Positions 11,648 through 24,700 of a DNA stretch of 64,000 nt are shown here, in pieces (positions within the stretch are counted from its first letter, which is position 1; the number at the start of each line of letters is the position of its first letter). The translations under genes were made by a program, and so were the position numbers. The notes under the pieces are model-generated. The model did no database searches, had not been told where the DNA came from, and was given only the letters and a program-made list of their open reading frames with translations. The DNA is from Euglena gracilis (Eukaryota; Euglenida; Euglenophyceae; Euglenales). The stretch spans positions 54,685,026 through 54,749,025 of the forward strand of contig CP154956.1 in the NCBI GenBank assembly GCA_039621445.1, in the 5' to 3' direction.

Positions 11648-14600
11648 GACACCCCACTGAAGCAGTTGGATTTTCGGGAGTCGGTGAAGAAGCAAAACCT
11701 CACCCAGACAATCACAGATGATTTTGTGGCCGTTTTCCTCCATCTTGGTCTCCCGGTCACAAAATTGGACCTCGAAAGCATCAGAGGTGTTCTCCAAAAA
11801 TACACACAAGGGCATCTGGGTTTTATGACCTTCCACCTTCCCGCCAGGCTGCATGCGGAAGGGTCAATCGCTATATCGGTCTGCTGACAGGGTTTTGGCA
11901 ACCCATTTAGGGGCAATCAAGAAAAAAATTCAAGGACAAAAGGTTGTTTTTTCCCCTCCTGTACATTTTTTTTATCTTCATATACAGGTGTGAATAGGAA
12001 CTGGGGGATCTCCAGGACTATATTATGGAGAAACGATCCGCTGCCACAACCACCCAAATATGGATCCAGTGCAGAATGGAATGTGGCCTTTGACCTTTTC
12101 CGGAAACAGGAAATTCACGGAAATTCACGGAAAATCACGGAAAATCACGGATACATTTTGGCCTCGGCCAGCACGGACGTGTGAGGATCCCGAGGAAAAA
12201 TATACGGTGTTGCATGATGAATTATGTTGCAGAGTGAAAAACTACTGGAGAAAAAAACTACTTTTTTTTAGCAGAAATGATTACACTCCTCTAAATGCAA
12301 GTTGCTTTTTATTGCATTTTTTTGAATGTTTTGAATCGCATTCTTTGCATTTCATTTTCTGCATTTTTTTTGAAGTTTCTGATTGCATACCCTCCTTGCC
12401 CTGTCATTAGTTTCTTTGTGGGAATTGCAGCCCCAGACTCCTCTTTATCTCCCCAGCCCAGGCCAGGATGCTGCCCCGGCCAATGAAAGCTGACGGCTGT
12501 GGTCCCGACGCCGGGACCCCATCCGATGTCATCTGCCTCACGGACGTGGACCGCGCTGCAGAGCTGGCGGCACAATCCCTGGCCACTGCGACACCAGCTG
12601 GAAACCTCTTTATGATGTGGCTTCCAGCTTGGAACAGAGGTGTAGCGGGGGGTGAAGTTTGGCGGTAAGGTTGAAAAGGTGTTCCACGGGCGTCTGTTGT
12701 TGGCGACTCCGAAGAGGACGCCTCGGAGGATTCCACACAGGGATTTGGTCGCCCCTCCAGCTGCCAGTTCACTGCTTGTCGTTGAGGGCAACGTGATGAG
12801 GCATCTTTCAATGCAGGTCACCCCCCCCCCTGGGTGCTATGTGCAGACAGTGAGGGAAGGGCATTTTCGACTGCTGAAGGGTTGTTGTTGGGGGTTGGTA
12901 GTGTCATAGCGCACCTCCTGGCACCAAGGAGGCCGAAAATGGCTCTTTTCAAGGGTATATTGCCTGTGCGGCCCACGCCGGGCCAAAACCACTCGGGGGG
13001 GGGGGGCAGACCAGGCACCTCAGGCCACAAGGCACTTCCCCCCAAAATGGAACCTGGTCACCATGTCTCTTGTCGTACATTCCAAGTGCCAAAGTGAACA
13101 TCTTTGAAGAAGTGCTGAATGGGGGGGTCTTTCGGCCACGGTTGTCACGAACCCCAGCCACTGTGAGCTGAAGGCCCGACCCCTGGGGCAGAGGCAGAGG
13201 AGGGGGCCATCGCCATCAGCCCCGAGGCCAGGGTATTAAGTGGGTTTTGGTTTTGGTTTTGGTTTTGCACAGGGGGGGTCAGACCACCCCTCCCCACAGG
13301 CTGGGGGGGGTCCCACCCTCGCCGCTCACTAAACACTCTGCCCGAGGCGCAGCTCCACGCCCGCACGTTCGCCGTCCTGGCCTCGTCCTGGCTGGCGGGT
13401 GGGGGGGAGGACGTGCGGCCGGTGCTGGACGCCTTCCTGCCCCGCCTCGTCCCTCTCATCCAGCCCGGCTTGCCGAAGGAGACTGTCTTTGGGCTGTTTC
13501 AGGTGTGTGCCAGCCCAGCGGCCCGCTGTTGCCTGCCGACACGGCCCCCCTCGACATTTCCTTGATGCTTTTTTTCATTTTGTGTGTTGGTTGTTTTTGT
13601 CTACACATCGTTTCTTGCCATGACATCTGCTTTTCTTGTTTCTTTTGTCAGTTTACAAATGATAACTTTTGATGGGTGTTTTTTTGCTCTTGTTTCGTGT
13701 GCCAACGGTTGCTCTTGTCAACGAATGTGTCATATCCACATGGTATCTGTTGAAGGACCTGGGGTGGTTCTCCAGAAACATTGGTCCCTTTGTTTTTGCC
13801 ATTCACCCTTTGGGAGCAGGATCGTTGTTGGTGGATGACTTGAAGTGGAGAGAGCCCCCCATTTACGTCGGACCCAATGTTTCTGTCTGGGGTGGGTCGT
13901 AGGGTTGTCTTTGTCTCTTCGTCTATCTGACCAAAACCGTCCAGGGTCCGGTGCAAGAAGTCAAATTTTCATTCAAGTTCAACGGCGGAGTGAAAATGCA
14001 GAAGATTTCGACAATTGAACAGGAAGAGAATTTGAAGTTTGAGAACGCTCTCTGAATCAGTTCATTTAGAACTCCCTTTTCAAATTGAAATATGTTGTCT
14101 TTTTTTTCCTTCCCGTCACTTTTCATCTTTGTTCATTGCACCAGTGTGATAGCCACCATGTGCCAGTGGGCCAAACAGGACAGACAGTGCCTGCGGGTGC
14201 CACAGGTACTTCGACACGTCTTGGGCTTCCTGGCAGTGGGTCGCTCAACATCTTCTGGACCAGACGCCGCCGCCGCAGGCGAGGGGATCCAGATGGTGAT
14301 CCAGTTGTTACTCCGGCTTGCTCTTCTGCATGGCTGCCGTATTCAGGCACCATTTTGATCCACCGGCGTTAAATGAAAGGGGTGGAGAATTACAGAGAGG
14401 TGTAAACCAGGTTTTGAATAGAGGTGACCTCTTAATGGGACTTGCACGTAGTGGACGGCTAAAAAAACCTAGCATTGCAAATTTCAGATTATTTATGATG
14501 CGCCGGGGGGAGGGGGTCGAAAAACGCTCATTTTCGGCTTAAAACATGCTTTCCGGGTCCGGCAGGCCAAAAAAAAATTGGTTCAAGCAATTTTTTCGAT

Positions 14601-17600
14601 TTTTTCGACTTTTTTGACCCGTTTTTGACCCAAAGTCAATGGACTTCGGGCCAAAAAAAAAAAACGGGGCGCCGGGGGGGGGGGGGCGAAAAACGCTCAT
14701 TTTTCGGCTCAAAACAGGTTTTTCAAACAGGTTCCAGGTCCGGGAAACCAAAAATATCGTTTCGGGCAAAAAAAAAATTCGATTTTTTTCGCCTTTGGCC
14801 AAAAACGGCCAAGCCAAAACTGTACACTGTACAAAATGGCCAAAATTGACCGAAAAATGGCCGTAACTGGGGCTAGGCGGGAGTTGCCGGGAAATCAAAG
14901 TACCATTAGGTGGAGCATTTTAAGGGATTCGATTTGGGTCTCCGAACATTTCCTTTGATTCCCCGCCATTTTTGAGCAATTCTTAGAAAAATTGGTTTTT
15001 TGACCCCAAAAAGCGGCCGAAAAAGGTCAGGTCGCAAGCCTGCCGCGTTGTTTTGGGCCGTAAATTGACCATATTTTGGCCTAGGCGGGGAGTTGCAGGG
15101 AAATCAAAAAACCGTTAGATAGATAGATCATTTTCAGGGTTTCAAATTAGGTCTCGGGACATTTCCTTTGATTTTACTTCATTTCCGAGATATTTTGAAA
15201 ACGTCGATTTTTGACCCCGAAAACGGCCCAAAATGGCCCCTGAACAGGGACCAAACTTCCGGCTCAACTTTGTCTCTAAATCGGCCCAGTTTTTCTTTGG
15301 GCCAATCCTCACCCTAACCCATGGAGCTCTGGCCGTAGCTCAAACCCACTCCAAGGACATGACCCCAACTTCCCTACAAAGTGGGAAGCGGAAGCAAACA
15401 ATCCCCCCCCTTGATCCCCCTGGGAACAATCCCCCTTAGACTAATTTTATGGCCCCCGGGGGCCATACAGCTAGCTCAGCCATAAACGTATTCCAAGGCA
15501 AACGGCTTTGTATATTTTATGGCATCTACACTTTAAGACCGACGAGACAAACATTAAAGTGAAAGCCCAATTTGACCGCTGGATTGTGCAGTGATGATTG
15601 GAAGGATTTTGATTGTCAATGTTTGTCTGCATCAAACGTCCAGGTACGACTGTTCCGCCAGACGGTGGTGCCTGCCGGGGGCTGGGACCAGGATGCCCGG
15701 GGCAAGTGCGGTAGCAGCGTCCCGGGAGAGGTGGACCGCATGCTGGAACTCGCCGCCACCTGCGACCCAGAGTTGCGCTCCATTTGGTGTGTCTGGTGGG
15801 CAGAGAGTGCTCTCCTCGGCAGGGGAAGCGTCCAGGATGGCCTGCCATTCCCCCAGCATTGGACATTGTTGCCAAAGCTCTGTTGTTTTGTGCTTTTTCT
15901 TTTTCTGAAACCCCTTTTTGTTCTGGTTTAACCCCCCATGTGTGACCCCCATGTGTGACCCTCATGTGTGACCTCCCTGTAGTTTTCCAAAGTGGGTTTG
16001 GGCCGCTGGGGGAAGGCACCCACGATCACTCTGGTCGTAAGGCACTCTAAGATTTTAAGACACTCTGGCCAGAATATTTTTGAAGGATTTCGGTCGATGT
16101 GGGCAGGGTGTCGTTAAAGCCGGAGGGGACCCCATCCCTCTGGGGGGGGGGGGGGGCGCTGGTCCAGCCAGCCGTCAGCCCTTTTCCAGCCCCAGACCCA
16201 TCGACAAGTTTCCTTTTCCAGTCCATCTCCCCGAAGGTTGGCTAACGGATTTTTTAACTTTCAGAGGGACGAAGATGGGCAAAAAAATGGGCAAAAATTG
16301 GCTGAAAAGGGTCAAAATCGGCAAAAATCGCCAAAAATTGTCAAAGTGGTCCAAAAATCAATTTTTTTTTTGCAAAACTGCCAGTTTTTTTGGTAGCACC
16401 ATTTTTTTGGGGTACCGGTTTATGGCCCAGTTGGGCCCAGTTGCAGTTGGGGTTCAAGTTAAAGGGGTGTCAGCCATTGCGACAGAGCCAGCCTTTTTCC
16501 AGCCAGCCCAAGTCTCCTAGCCTCTGAGCTGACCCCCCCCCCCCAAGGCCGTCCTGTTTGGGGGGGGGCTGCAGGTGGGTGGGGTGACGGTGGGTGGGTC
16601 AACCTGGGGGCCGGATTATTTGTTGGTGGATTTTCAAAAAAACAGTTGTCGAGTGGGTTTGGGCCTGGGGACAAGTGACCCCCGGGGATAACTTGGTGGC
16701 TGAAGCTCCAAGTCTCTTTGACCTCTCTCTGGAATTTCGCACTTTTCCATCTTGTATTCCATTTGGCTGGAAATACTCTGGTTATTTTAGTTTTCCACTA
16801 AAAGCGTTCTGTCCATCCATGACACAGAGCTCTAACCCCCCCCCACTTATAAACCTCCTGGGGTTTATAGGATCCGGTTTGGTTGGTCGGCCGAAGGGGG
16901 GGTTTATAGAGGGGGGGGTTATAGGATCCGGAATTATTGGTGAAATCCGACCCCTCAAAATGACCCCAAAACCCCCGAAATCAGCAATTTTGGGCGAATT
17001 TGGTCAAAATAGCATTTTTGATGATGGTCGGTCTCAAAAAAATTGCCAAAATATCAGTTTTTGGGTGGTTTGCAGCGGAAAAAAATCGTCCCCGGCGGTT
17101 TCCATTTTTCTTCCCGGGGGGGGGGGGTTATAGGATCCGGTTTGGTTGGTTGGGCGGGGGGGGGGGGTGTTATAAGTGGGAGGGTCGCTGAGCTCTTATC
17201 TCTTTAGAGTAAGAGCGAAGCTTACCACCAGGGAAAAGTGGGGGGTCGGACCCCCCTCCCCCAGCCCCCCCCCCCTCTGGGTAGACCGTGAAAACCGCGG
17301 ATTATCACCATGACCCCGGCCCGGTTCCCGGAATTTTTTTTTTCAGATGCGAGCGACTGGATTTCTAGTTTCCGAATCACCTGGGTTTGACCCCTAACTC
17401 CCCGCCAGACCCGAGTTATTCACGCGCGAAGGGGTCCAAACTGGGTAGGATCGGCCCGCCCCCCCTGGATAAGCCCCCCCCCCCCTTTGGACTCTGCCAT
17501 TTCGGCCAAAAAGTGTCAATTTTCAAAATATCTCCAAAATGAAGCCAGATCAAAGGAAATGTCCGGAGACCTAATTTGAAGCCCTTGGAACGCCCCATCT

Positions 17601-20600
17601 ACCGGTATTTTGATTTCCCCGCAACTCCCCGCCTAGCCCGAGATACGGCTGTTTTTGGCCCAGATGGCCGTTTTGTACACTTTTCCCTCTGTTCGACTTA
17701 GCCGTTTTCGGGGGGTGGGGGGTCAAAAAACCAATGTTTTCAAAATTTCTCGAAAATGATGCAAAATCAAAGGAATTGCCTTTCGAATTTTTTCGACTTT
17801 TTTTGACCCGGTTTTGGCCCGAAGTCAATGGGTCGGCGGCCCAAAACGGGGCGCTGGCGGGTCGAAAAACGTTCATTTTCGACTCAAAAACAGTTTTTCC
17901 GGGTCCGGGAGGCCCAAAAACCATCGTTTCGGGTAAAAATTTTTTTGATTTTTTTCGACTTTTTTTGGCCGAAAACGGCTAAGTCGAACAGTGGAAAAAG
18001 TGTACAAAATGGCCTAAAATGGCCTAAATTGGCCGAAAAACGCCCGTATCTCGGGCTACGCGGGGAGTTGTGGGGAAACCATAATCCCAGTACATAGAGC
18101 GTCCCAGGGGCTTCAATTTAGGTTTCTGGACATTTTTTTGCCCGAAACGATGTTTTTAGGCCTCCCGGGACCCGGAAAAACTGTTTTTCAGCCGAAAATG
18201 AGCGTTTTTCGACCCACCGGCCCCCCCATTTCTGGCACAAAACCCATGGATTTCAGGCAAAAGAGCTCCATGGAGTGGGCCGGTATGTATGGAGGGGTCA
18301 ATGAAGGGGTGGGTCAATGAAGGGGTGGGTGCGCGCTTATTAAGAGCTCAGCACTATTCAAAACCTGGTTTATAAGTGGGGTGTGGGGTTTAAAGTTTGG
18401 AATTTTGGCTCCCCGATTCTTTGGGGGCAACCTTACAGGTACAGCCTCGCCAGCAATGAGCCCTCCCCCGCGGGCAAGCCAGTGTGGACTGCAGGCAGGC
18501 CTGGATGCCGACGTTGCCAGGTCCACCGGCATCCACACCTGGCAGCAATGGCGGAGCTGCTGGCTACGAGGGTTGCGGAGGTCAGGGCCATGGTTTTTTT
18601 TCAAAGCAAAAAACTGGATCGGTAGGTTGTGTCTGTGCCACCCATTAGTTTCCCCTTTCAACGTTCCCCATTCCTGTCCTTGATGTTGTATTTTTCGGTA
18701 TGAACATGGTAGTCTTTTGTTGTCACTTGCGATCTCATCCATTGGAGAAGAACTCATGGTCAAGACACGGCTGGAAGCTAGTACAGTGGATTACCTGACG
18801 TTTGTCATTGCTGTCCGGTGTGCCAGATTGTGCACTTGCAACAACGTTTGAAATTTAAGTAAAATGCGTGGATGGAGGGTCGAGGGAAGTAATTATTTGT
18901 TATTTCTTTATTATTTAAGCTCATAAATGCAAGCAATTGCCCAGCTGATTTCTCTCCCGTTATTATTGTTGATGTTCTATCCGAGCAGATTTTTTTTTGT
19001 TTCCCATTTTCCCCTTGGTAACCAACTCCATTTGCAGCCAGCAGCTACTGCCTTTTCTTCAACATTGAGGAAGTTTATCTCTTTTTTCCCCCAGCCCGAT
19101 TGGCAGCTGCTCTGGTGCTGGATAATTGCCCCTGGCCAGGTTGATGGCCCACTTTTTTTTCGAACTTCACTCGACAAGAAGTACATGATTTCTGAAGGAA
19201 AATATGAACCCTACTTTCATCGGAATTCGATTTGGCCGGCCGTGTTTTGTTGTTTGGCCTCGGGTGAACACAACAGGTCCCTGTCCAGCGTTGGTAGAAC
19301 GAAGCCCCAGGGTTGAACAAAATTTGGACCCCGACACTCCAAGGAGTCTCCCCTGCTGTAACCAGCCCGAAGGTACTTGGCAGGAACACTGCCGTCCATG
19401 TCTGGTGCAGGCAGGTCCAGCAGCAGTCCGAGGCCCCCGCCCGCAACGCGGCGCTGCAGAGTCTGCGGCTGGCGTGCAGCCACTGCCCACCGCTGTTGGG
19501 GACGGCGCTGGCGGGGGAGACGTCCTCGCCGGCCCTCGTGCGCCTGAAGGACCGCCTCGGCCCACAGCCCGGCCCACAGGTCACATCCCTTCGTTTCTCT
19601 GAGGACGCCTTTCATTTAAAATCCCAACATCTCTGCCAGAGAATTGACCATCCCAAAACCAAGCCACACCAAAAGCATTGATCCTTAACCGATTTTGCCA
19701 TAAAGTTGACTTGTAAATAGAATTCCTCCGTTCCTTTTTAAAGAAAATCCTTTTTAAGAAGAGGTCCGGCGGGTTTTTTTTGAGCTGGTTTGAACCACAA
19801 GGCTGAAATGGACAATGCCCTGGCATTTATCTCATTTTTCTTGGCTCATTTCTGTTTCGAAAAATCAGTGAGCCGCTGAACCAGAGAAGAAAAGTCATTT
19901 TTTTCAAACAAGGCACATAACTCAGGCGTAGATCTGTTCATTTTAATCTGAATTTTCTTGGGTTCCAGGTCAAACTGAAACAGTCATGAAACCCCAATGA
20001 CGGACTTTAAAGCACCAAGTGCATCATTCCAGTTTTTCCTCTCCATTTTGCCATGGAGAATATTTCTTGGAATGTATTTTCTGATTAATTATTTTTATTG
20101 AAATAAATTCCCCTCTTCCACCCAATATCTGATCGGGTGTTGCTCCGGGGAGGGCGTTTGGGGTTCCAAAAATCTTTGGCCAGTCGCACCATTTTTTCAA
20201 TGGCATTTTTATTTTGTTTCATGTTTTGGGGAGTCTCAACAGTCCCCAAAATGAGCATTTACGAATCATTTTTCCAGATTTTTTTGACTTTTTGGCTCCT
20301 TTCAGGATGCTTTTTGGAGGGGTTACTCTGCGTTCTCTGTTCTGCTTTTTAAGAGTTTCTCCCATCTTCACTCCCCCCCCACGAGGATGCATTTGCAATA
20401 CTGGATTGCTGCTTGAGAAGGATGGTAAAGAGAGTGTGTTTACACAGGCTTGATGGGCGGCTGCCTTTTCTGTCAGTTGTTGGCCAACTACCTCCTGAAC
20501 GACTCCACCTTAGAGGAGTGTTGGGCTCTGCAACGAGCATTTTCTGGGGATGAGGCCAATGGGCACCACGCCGAGTTCGCTGCAGACCCGAAGGGCTCCA

Positions 20601-21055
20601 GAAAACCCCAGGTGTATCATTTCTCTATGACGTCAACCTTTTTTATGTAGAAAATTATAAAATAAGCAGACCATCGGCAATGTTTTATTCTATTAAACAA
20701 AATGGAGCAGGAATCAATTGCAATGGTTTTTTCTGCCACCGAGATGACAAAGGTTATATCTCAGAAACTTTTGCATTTACAGTCCTAAAATTGGAGTAGA
20801 ACGTTTCGGACTGTTTGTGCCACTCATTGCAACATCTTTTTTTGCAAGAGCATGTGCCTTTTCTTCAGCTGCTTGCACCAAACCCCTTCGCAAAAATGGA
20901 TCCCCCCCCCAGATTCGAGCAACCCACCCCAAAATAAAATCACAAGGCCCCGGTACAATGAAGATAAAGCTCATGCACAAGTACTTTGTTTGCAGAGGGC
21001 TGACGATCGGAAGCGATACCGGTCGAAGAAGCGCCATCGGGGCGGTGAAGCCTGA
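11648..21055 (+). CDS. unidentified many-exon protein with basic C-terminus
   Basis: Exons with mutually consistent phases: 12457-12639, 13174-13232, 13347-13502, 13756-13891, 14153-14205, 15644-15786, 18439-18580, 19415-19579, 20477-20611 and 20996-21055 (stop TGA). A further upstream exon, from about 11648 to 11786 or 11819, fits in phase. The product is helical in character, with Leu/Ala-rich segments suggestive of HEAT-like repeats (13347-13502; 19415-19579). It ends in a basic tail (DDRKRYRSKKRHRGGEA) that could act in nuclear targeting; both readings are inference. The junction 15786/18439 restores a Trp codon (IW|YSLAS), which supports the splice model. An open continuation past 14205 to about 14355 may be coding instead of intron. 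No family is recognised and the 5' end is not fixed. Large repeat blocks occupy its introns. Confidence 0.6.
12818..13000. repeat. GC-rich repeat related to 8225-8345
   Basis: A diverged copy of the 8225-8345 repeat in the intron between 12639 and 13174, recognisable from the GGTCACCCC, GGTGCTATG and GGCATTTTCGAC motifs. The boundaries are approximate. Confidence 0.45.
15448..15467. repeat. perfect 20-bp GC palindrome
   Basis: TATGGCCCCC is followed directly by its exact complement, with no loop. It lies at the edge of the composite repeat block. Confidence 0.85.
16826..17198. mobile_element. short inverted-repeat element nested in intron repeat block
   Basis: The left end has AGAGCTC then a C run and CACTTATAA. 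The right end has the inverted TTATAAGTG, a GGGTCGCT spacer and GAGCTCTTA. The motif GGTTATAGGATCCGG recurs inside. No clear target duplication was found. Confidence 0.5.
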
Positions 21056-21719
21056 CCCTTCTCACACCAAATCTCTGCGGCACGCCACGTTGGCCGTTGT
21101 AATCATTCTGTCACCTCCACCACGGTATGGAGAGGGCTAGTGGCCTTCTTGATGATTTTTTCTGGCTGCGGCAAAGAGAATTTGCGTGATAAAACTTATA
21201 GTTTTTTGGAGTTGGTAAAATCAAATGTCCACATGTGGATGTGCACATTCGTTTTGCCTCTAAATTCCCGTTAGTTCGCCAGTTTTAAGGCAGTTTCTTT
21301 TTGAACACCCCATGGGCAAGAGCTATGCTTTTATAGAACGAGGTTGGCTGCATTCAAAATTCAAAAGGAGAATAGGTCTCCCATGTGTGTCACACCAAAA
21401 GATGGTTCCGAAATCTGTTTTAAAAGAAAGTTCCCTCAAGAGCGCTCCAAAGACGCCCAATGTTTTTTTTGAACTTTTTGAACTTAATTTTCCACCGTCA
21501 CCATTGCAAGCAGGAAAATGTGAGTTTTTGGCTGCGGGAAAGAGGGAAGCCATCGTTTGGATGTTTTCTCATCAGATTTTTGCAGATCCGCCGACCAAAT
21601 CCGTTGCGATGGTTTCACTGTGGTCCTTCGTGTCTGTTCCCTTCAGAGGCTTTTCATTGCCGAGTGCTGTGATGTGCCAGCCGGGCCCCTTTCCATTCGC
21701 CGGCCGATGAGGGCCCGCG
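21056..21719. other. spacer between the unidentified gene and the kinesin
   Basis: 664 bases between the stop codon at 21055 and the kinesin ATG. It must hold a 3' end and a promoter region, but I see no recognisable TATA box, polyadenylation signal or other defined site. Confidence 0.5.
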
Positions 21720-24700
21720 ATGGCCCAGGCGGTCCGCGTGTTGGTCCGCTTCCGCCCGCCGCGGCCCGGGGCGGAGGCCGCGGCCGACGGGGTTGACGTG
21801 CGGCCCGGCGCGGCGGAGGTCGCGGTGGGCGGCCTCGGGAAGCGGTTCACGTACGACGGCGTGTTCGGCGGCGCCGCCACCAACGAGGAGGTCTTCCGCG
21901 CCGCGGCGCTGCCCCTCGTGGATGCGGTCCTCCAGGGCTACCATGGCACCGTGCTGGCTTATGGTTTGCCACACAATGGGGTCACCCAACCAAGAAGTCA
22001 AACGTTTGTGTCATTTGTGTTTCCCCAAGTTCTTGCCTCACATGCTTTTGTCCCTGTGGATGCCTGCCCCTTGTTGCCCCGCGTCGCATCTCATCCTGCA
22101 CGTCAGGGCAGACAGGCAGCGGGAAGACCCACACTATGCTTGGTCCGGATGGAGCACACACCGCTCAGGCTTTGACCGACGACCTAAATTGTGGTGTGCC
22201 TCAGAATTGCTTGCTGCACCAAATTTCTCTTGGTTTCTTGTCCCCCAATGAATATTATTCAAACAATAGCAGAAAATTACCAGTGAATCTAAAGTCAAAA
22301 AAGCCACTGTATTTTCTTCAGTTATATTGATTTGTTTTTTTTTTAAATCAGTCATCGAAGCCGATCTCACTCAACTCTGCAGAATTCTTCGTTCACGGCA
22401 TCAGATGGTGAAGAGCCGTTTCCTCCAACAGACATCATCCCCCGGCTACTCTCGGAGTTGTTCCAGCGGCTGCAGGGCCTCCCCATCGCCGAGAAGAGAT
22501 GGGCCGCCCAACTGACCTGCTACGAGATCTACAAAGAGACGATTCGAGGTGTCGCCGCCTTGACACAGAGGGCCGGCCATCCCCCCCCCCCCACCCCGAA
22601 GGACCTTGTTCCGATTGGCGTCCCGCATACCTCTGCCAGGCCCGGAAGGGAACCCGAGCAGGTTGGTGAAGTGGCACCGTTTGTGGCCAAAACCGGCCAG
22701 CCTGATGGTTGGCCCACAGACCTCCTGGCGGGGGAGGCGGACGCGGGGAAGGAGTACCGCATCCGGCAGGACTTTACTGGCCAGCGGGGTATCTACGTGG
22801 AGAACCTCACTGTCCACGAGGTGGGGAGCTTTGATCATGCCATGCAGCTGCTCACCCAGGTGTACGGCCCCAGCCGGTGGTGATATCATGTGAGTCCATT
22901 GGGACTTCAGCTTGGGAGACTCCATGCAAGGGAGTCCAGCCAAACAGGTGAGTTGATGGCGTTCCGTGACACGGCCCAATGTCCAACCATTGAGGCACGC
23001 TTCATCTTCTACATCGGGCCATTTGGCGGCGTTCCGATCAACTTTATTTTCTCCAGCCCTCGTTCCTCGGTCCAGGTCCCTGTTGTTCACTGCTTCACCT
23101 TTCGGAAACCCCTCTTCCAAAGAAAAGAAGCTCTCAGGATCAAGTTTAGGGCAAGGTGGACGCTTGGTTGCTTCCCGCGTGCCTCCCGCAGGCCGCCAGC
23201 CTTCGCGCCACGGCCGCCACCGCGGCGAACGACTCCAGCTCGCGCAGCCACAGCATCGTCGCGCTGGACGTGGTGCAGACCGACCTGCTGGAGGGCGGGC
23301 TGCGCGCGGGCCATTTCTGGGGTGGGCCCCGGCGCACAGGCTTCACAGGAGTGGGCGCACAGCAATGGCCTGGCTGAGCACAATGGGCCGCCTGAACCTT
23401 GTTGGTCACGGTTGAGTGCACGCTTTTGCGGATGGTTGTGTGCGAGGGGACACCAGCCCACTGCGAAGCCAGGCCTATATGAAGGGTACGGTCGAATTAC
23501 AAATTGCGTTAAATTAAATTATGTTAGATTTTAAACAAAATTAAGTGTTTCCCATTTCAAAAGGAGACATTGTCCAACCCAATCTTTTTTTGAAACCAGA
23601 AATCAGCCATCCACTCTTTCAGGGACACCCCCCTCCAAATTTTGGGACCCGAGCAAATCATAATTCTGGAGAAAGTCGAGATGGGCCCAGATCCAGAAAG
23701 GCTGTGAAAAGGTGAACATCGGAGCTCCCAATATTCAAGGTTTTCAAATCAATTTATTTTGCAAAATTTCTCTCGGCATTTTTCTTAATTTGGGTTTTTG
23801 TGACATATTCCCAGGAGGTTGCTTGTTATGCCCATGATTTTTGTGGCAGAGTGAAAATGCCCAATTTTCTGGGGGGCTCAAAGTGCCAAATGGAAAATCT
23901 CGGCCAAAATGGCGGATCCAGATGATGTAATTTCTCGCGATTATTTCCCAAAGTTGAGATCAAGGTACAACTTTGACCCCGATTAAGTGCTTTTGTGTAT
24001 CTTCAATTCCAAAAAACAACAGGTGCAATGTGTCTCTTGACTGGACACTGAATGGTTTTTGAACACCCACATCGCACTCAGCGGTGCCAGCGATCTTGCT
24101 GGCTCAGAGAAAATTTCAAAGACTCGTGCGGATGGAGAGCGACTGAAAGAGGCCCAAAAGATCAATTTGTCGCTGACACTGCTCGGAAACGTCATCTACA
24201 AGCTCACGGACGGCAAATCCCTGCACATTCCTTACCGGGACTCGAAGCTGACTCGGTTGTTGCAGGTCCACAGCCATTCTGGTACTTCTTTGCGTGTTCT
24301 GAGCCCCCTGAATTGCGTTTCTTAGGGCGTTGCTATTTTCTGTCTTCTTTCTTTTCCACGCAAATGACCATTCAAAGAAAAATAAGAAACATTTGTCTTT
24401 TTCTTGGGGGACCTCTTCCTCCTTTTTTCCCTTTTCACCCTTGGGTGTACAAAATTGCGAATCTGAAACGTTCTCGTTTTTGTCGCTCCGCAGGAGTCCC
24501 TTGGCGGGAACTCACAGACGTGTCTGCTCTGCATGTGCTCCCCAGCGGCTTCAGACCAAGCGGAAACGGTCAACGAGGTGGCGTGGGTCTGAGGTTTTTT
24601 TGTGACATTATTTATTGCCGGATTGTCTCGGGATGCAGAGACCCCAGGGAAAATAAATATCAGAAAATCTATACGTCAATCACCTCAATTCCAGCTTGAA

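Larger units (their letters stand above)
14408..18367. repeat. composite block of diverged direct and inverted repeats in introns
   Basis: The outer ends are inverted copies: CAGGTTTTGAATAG at 14408 and its complement ending at 18367, each followed inward by a CTCTTAAT motif. Inside, units with GGGGAGTTG..GGGGAAA and CGAAAAACG(C/T)TCATTTTCG occur forward near 14520, 14690, 14860, 15080, 17860 and 18050, and inverted near 17390, 17610 and 18200. Coding exon 15644-15786 lies between them, so this is probably two or more hAT-like elements and not one 4-kb transposon. Confidence 0.6.

Noticed and set aside
14408-18367. Single 4-kb hAT transposon bounded by CAGGTTTTGAATAG ends
   Set aside because: Coding exon 15644-15786 of the unidentified gene lies inside and chains in phase with outside exons, and the flanking octamers (GTGTAAAC, GTTTATAA) agree poorly.
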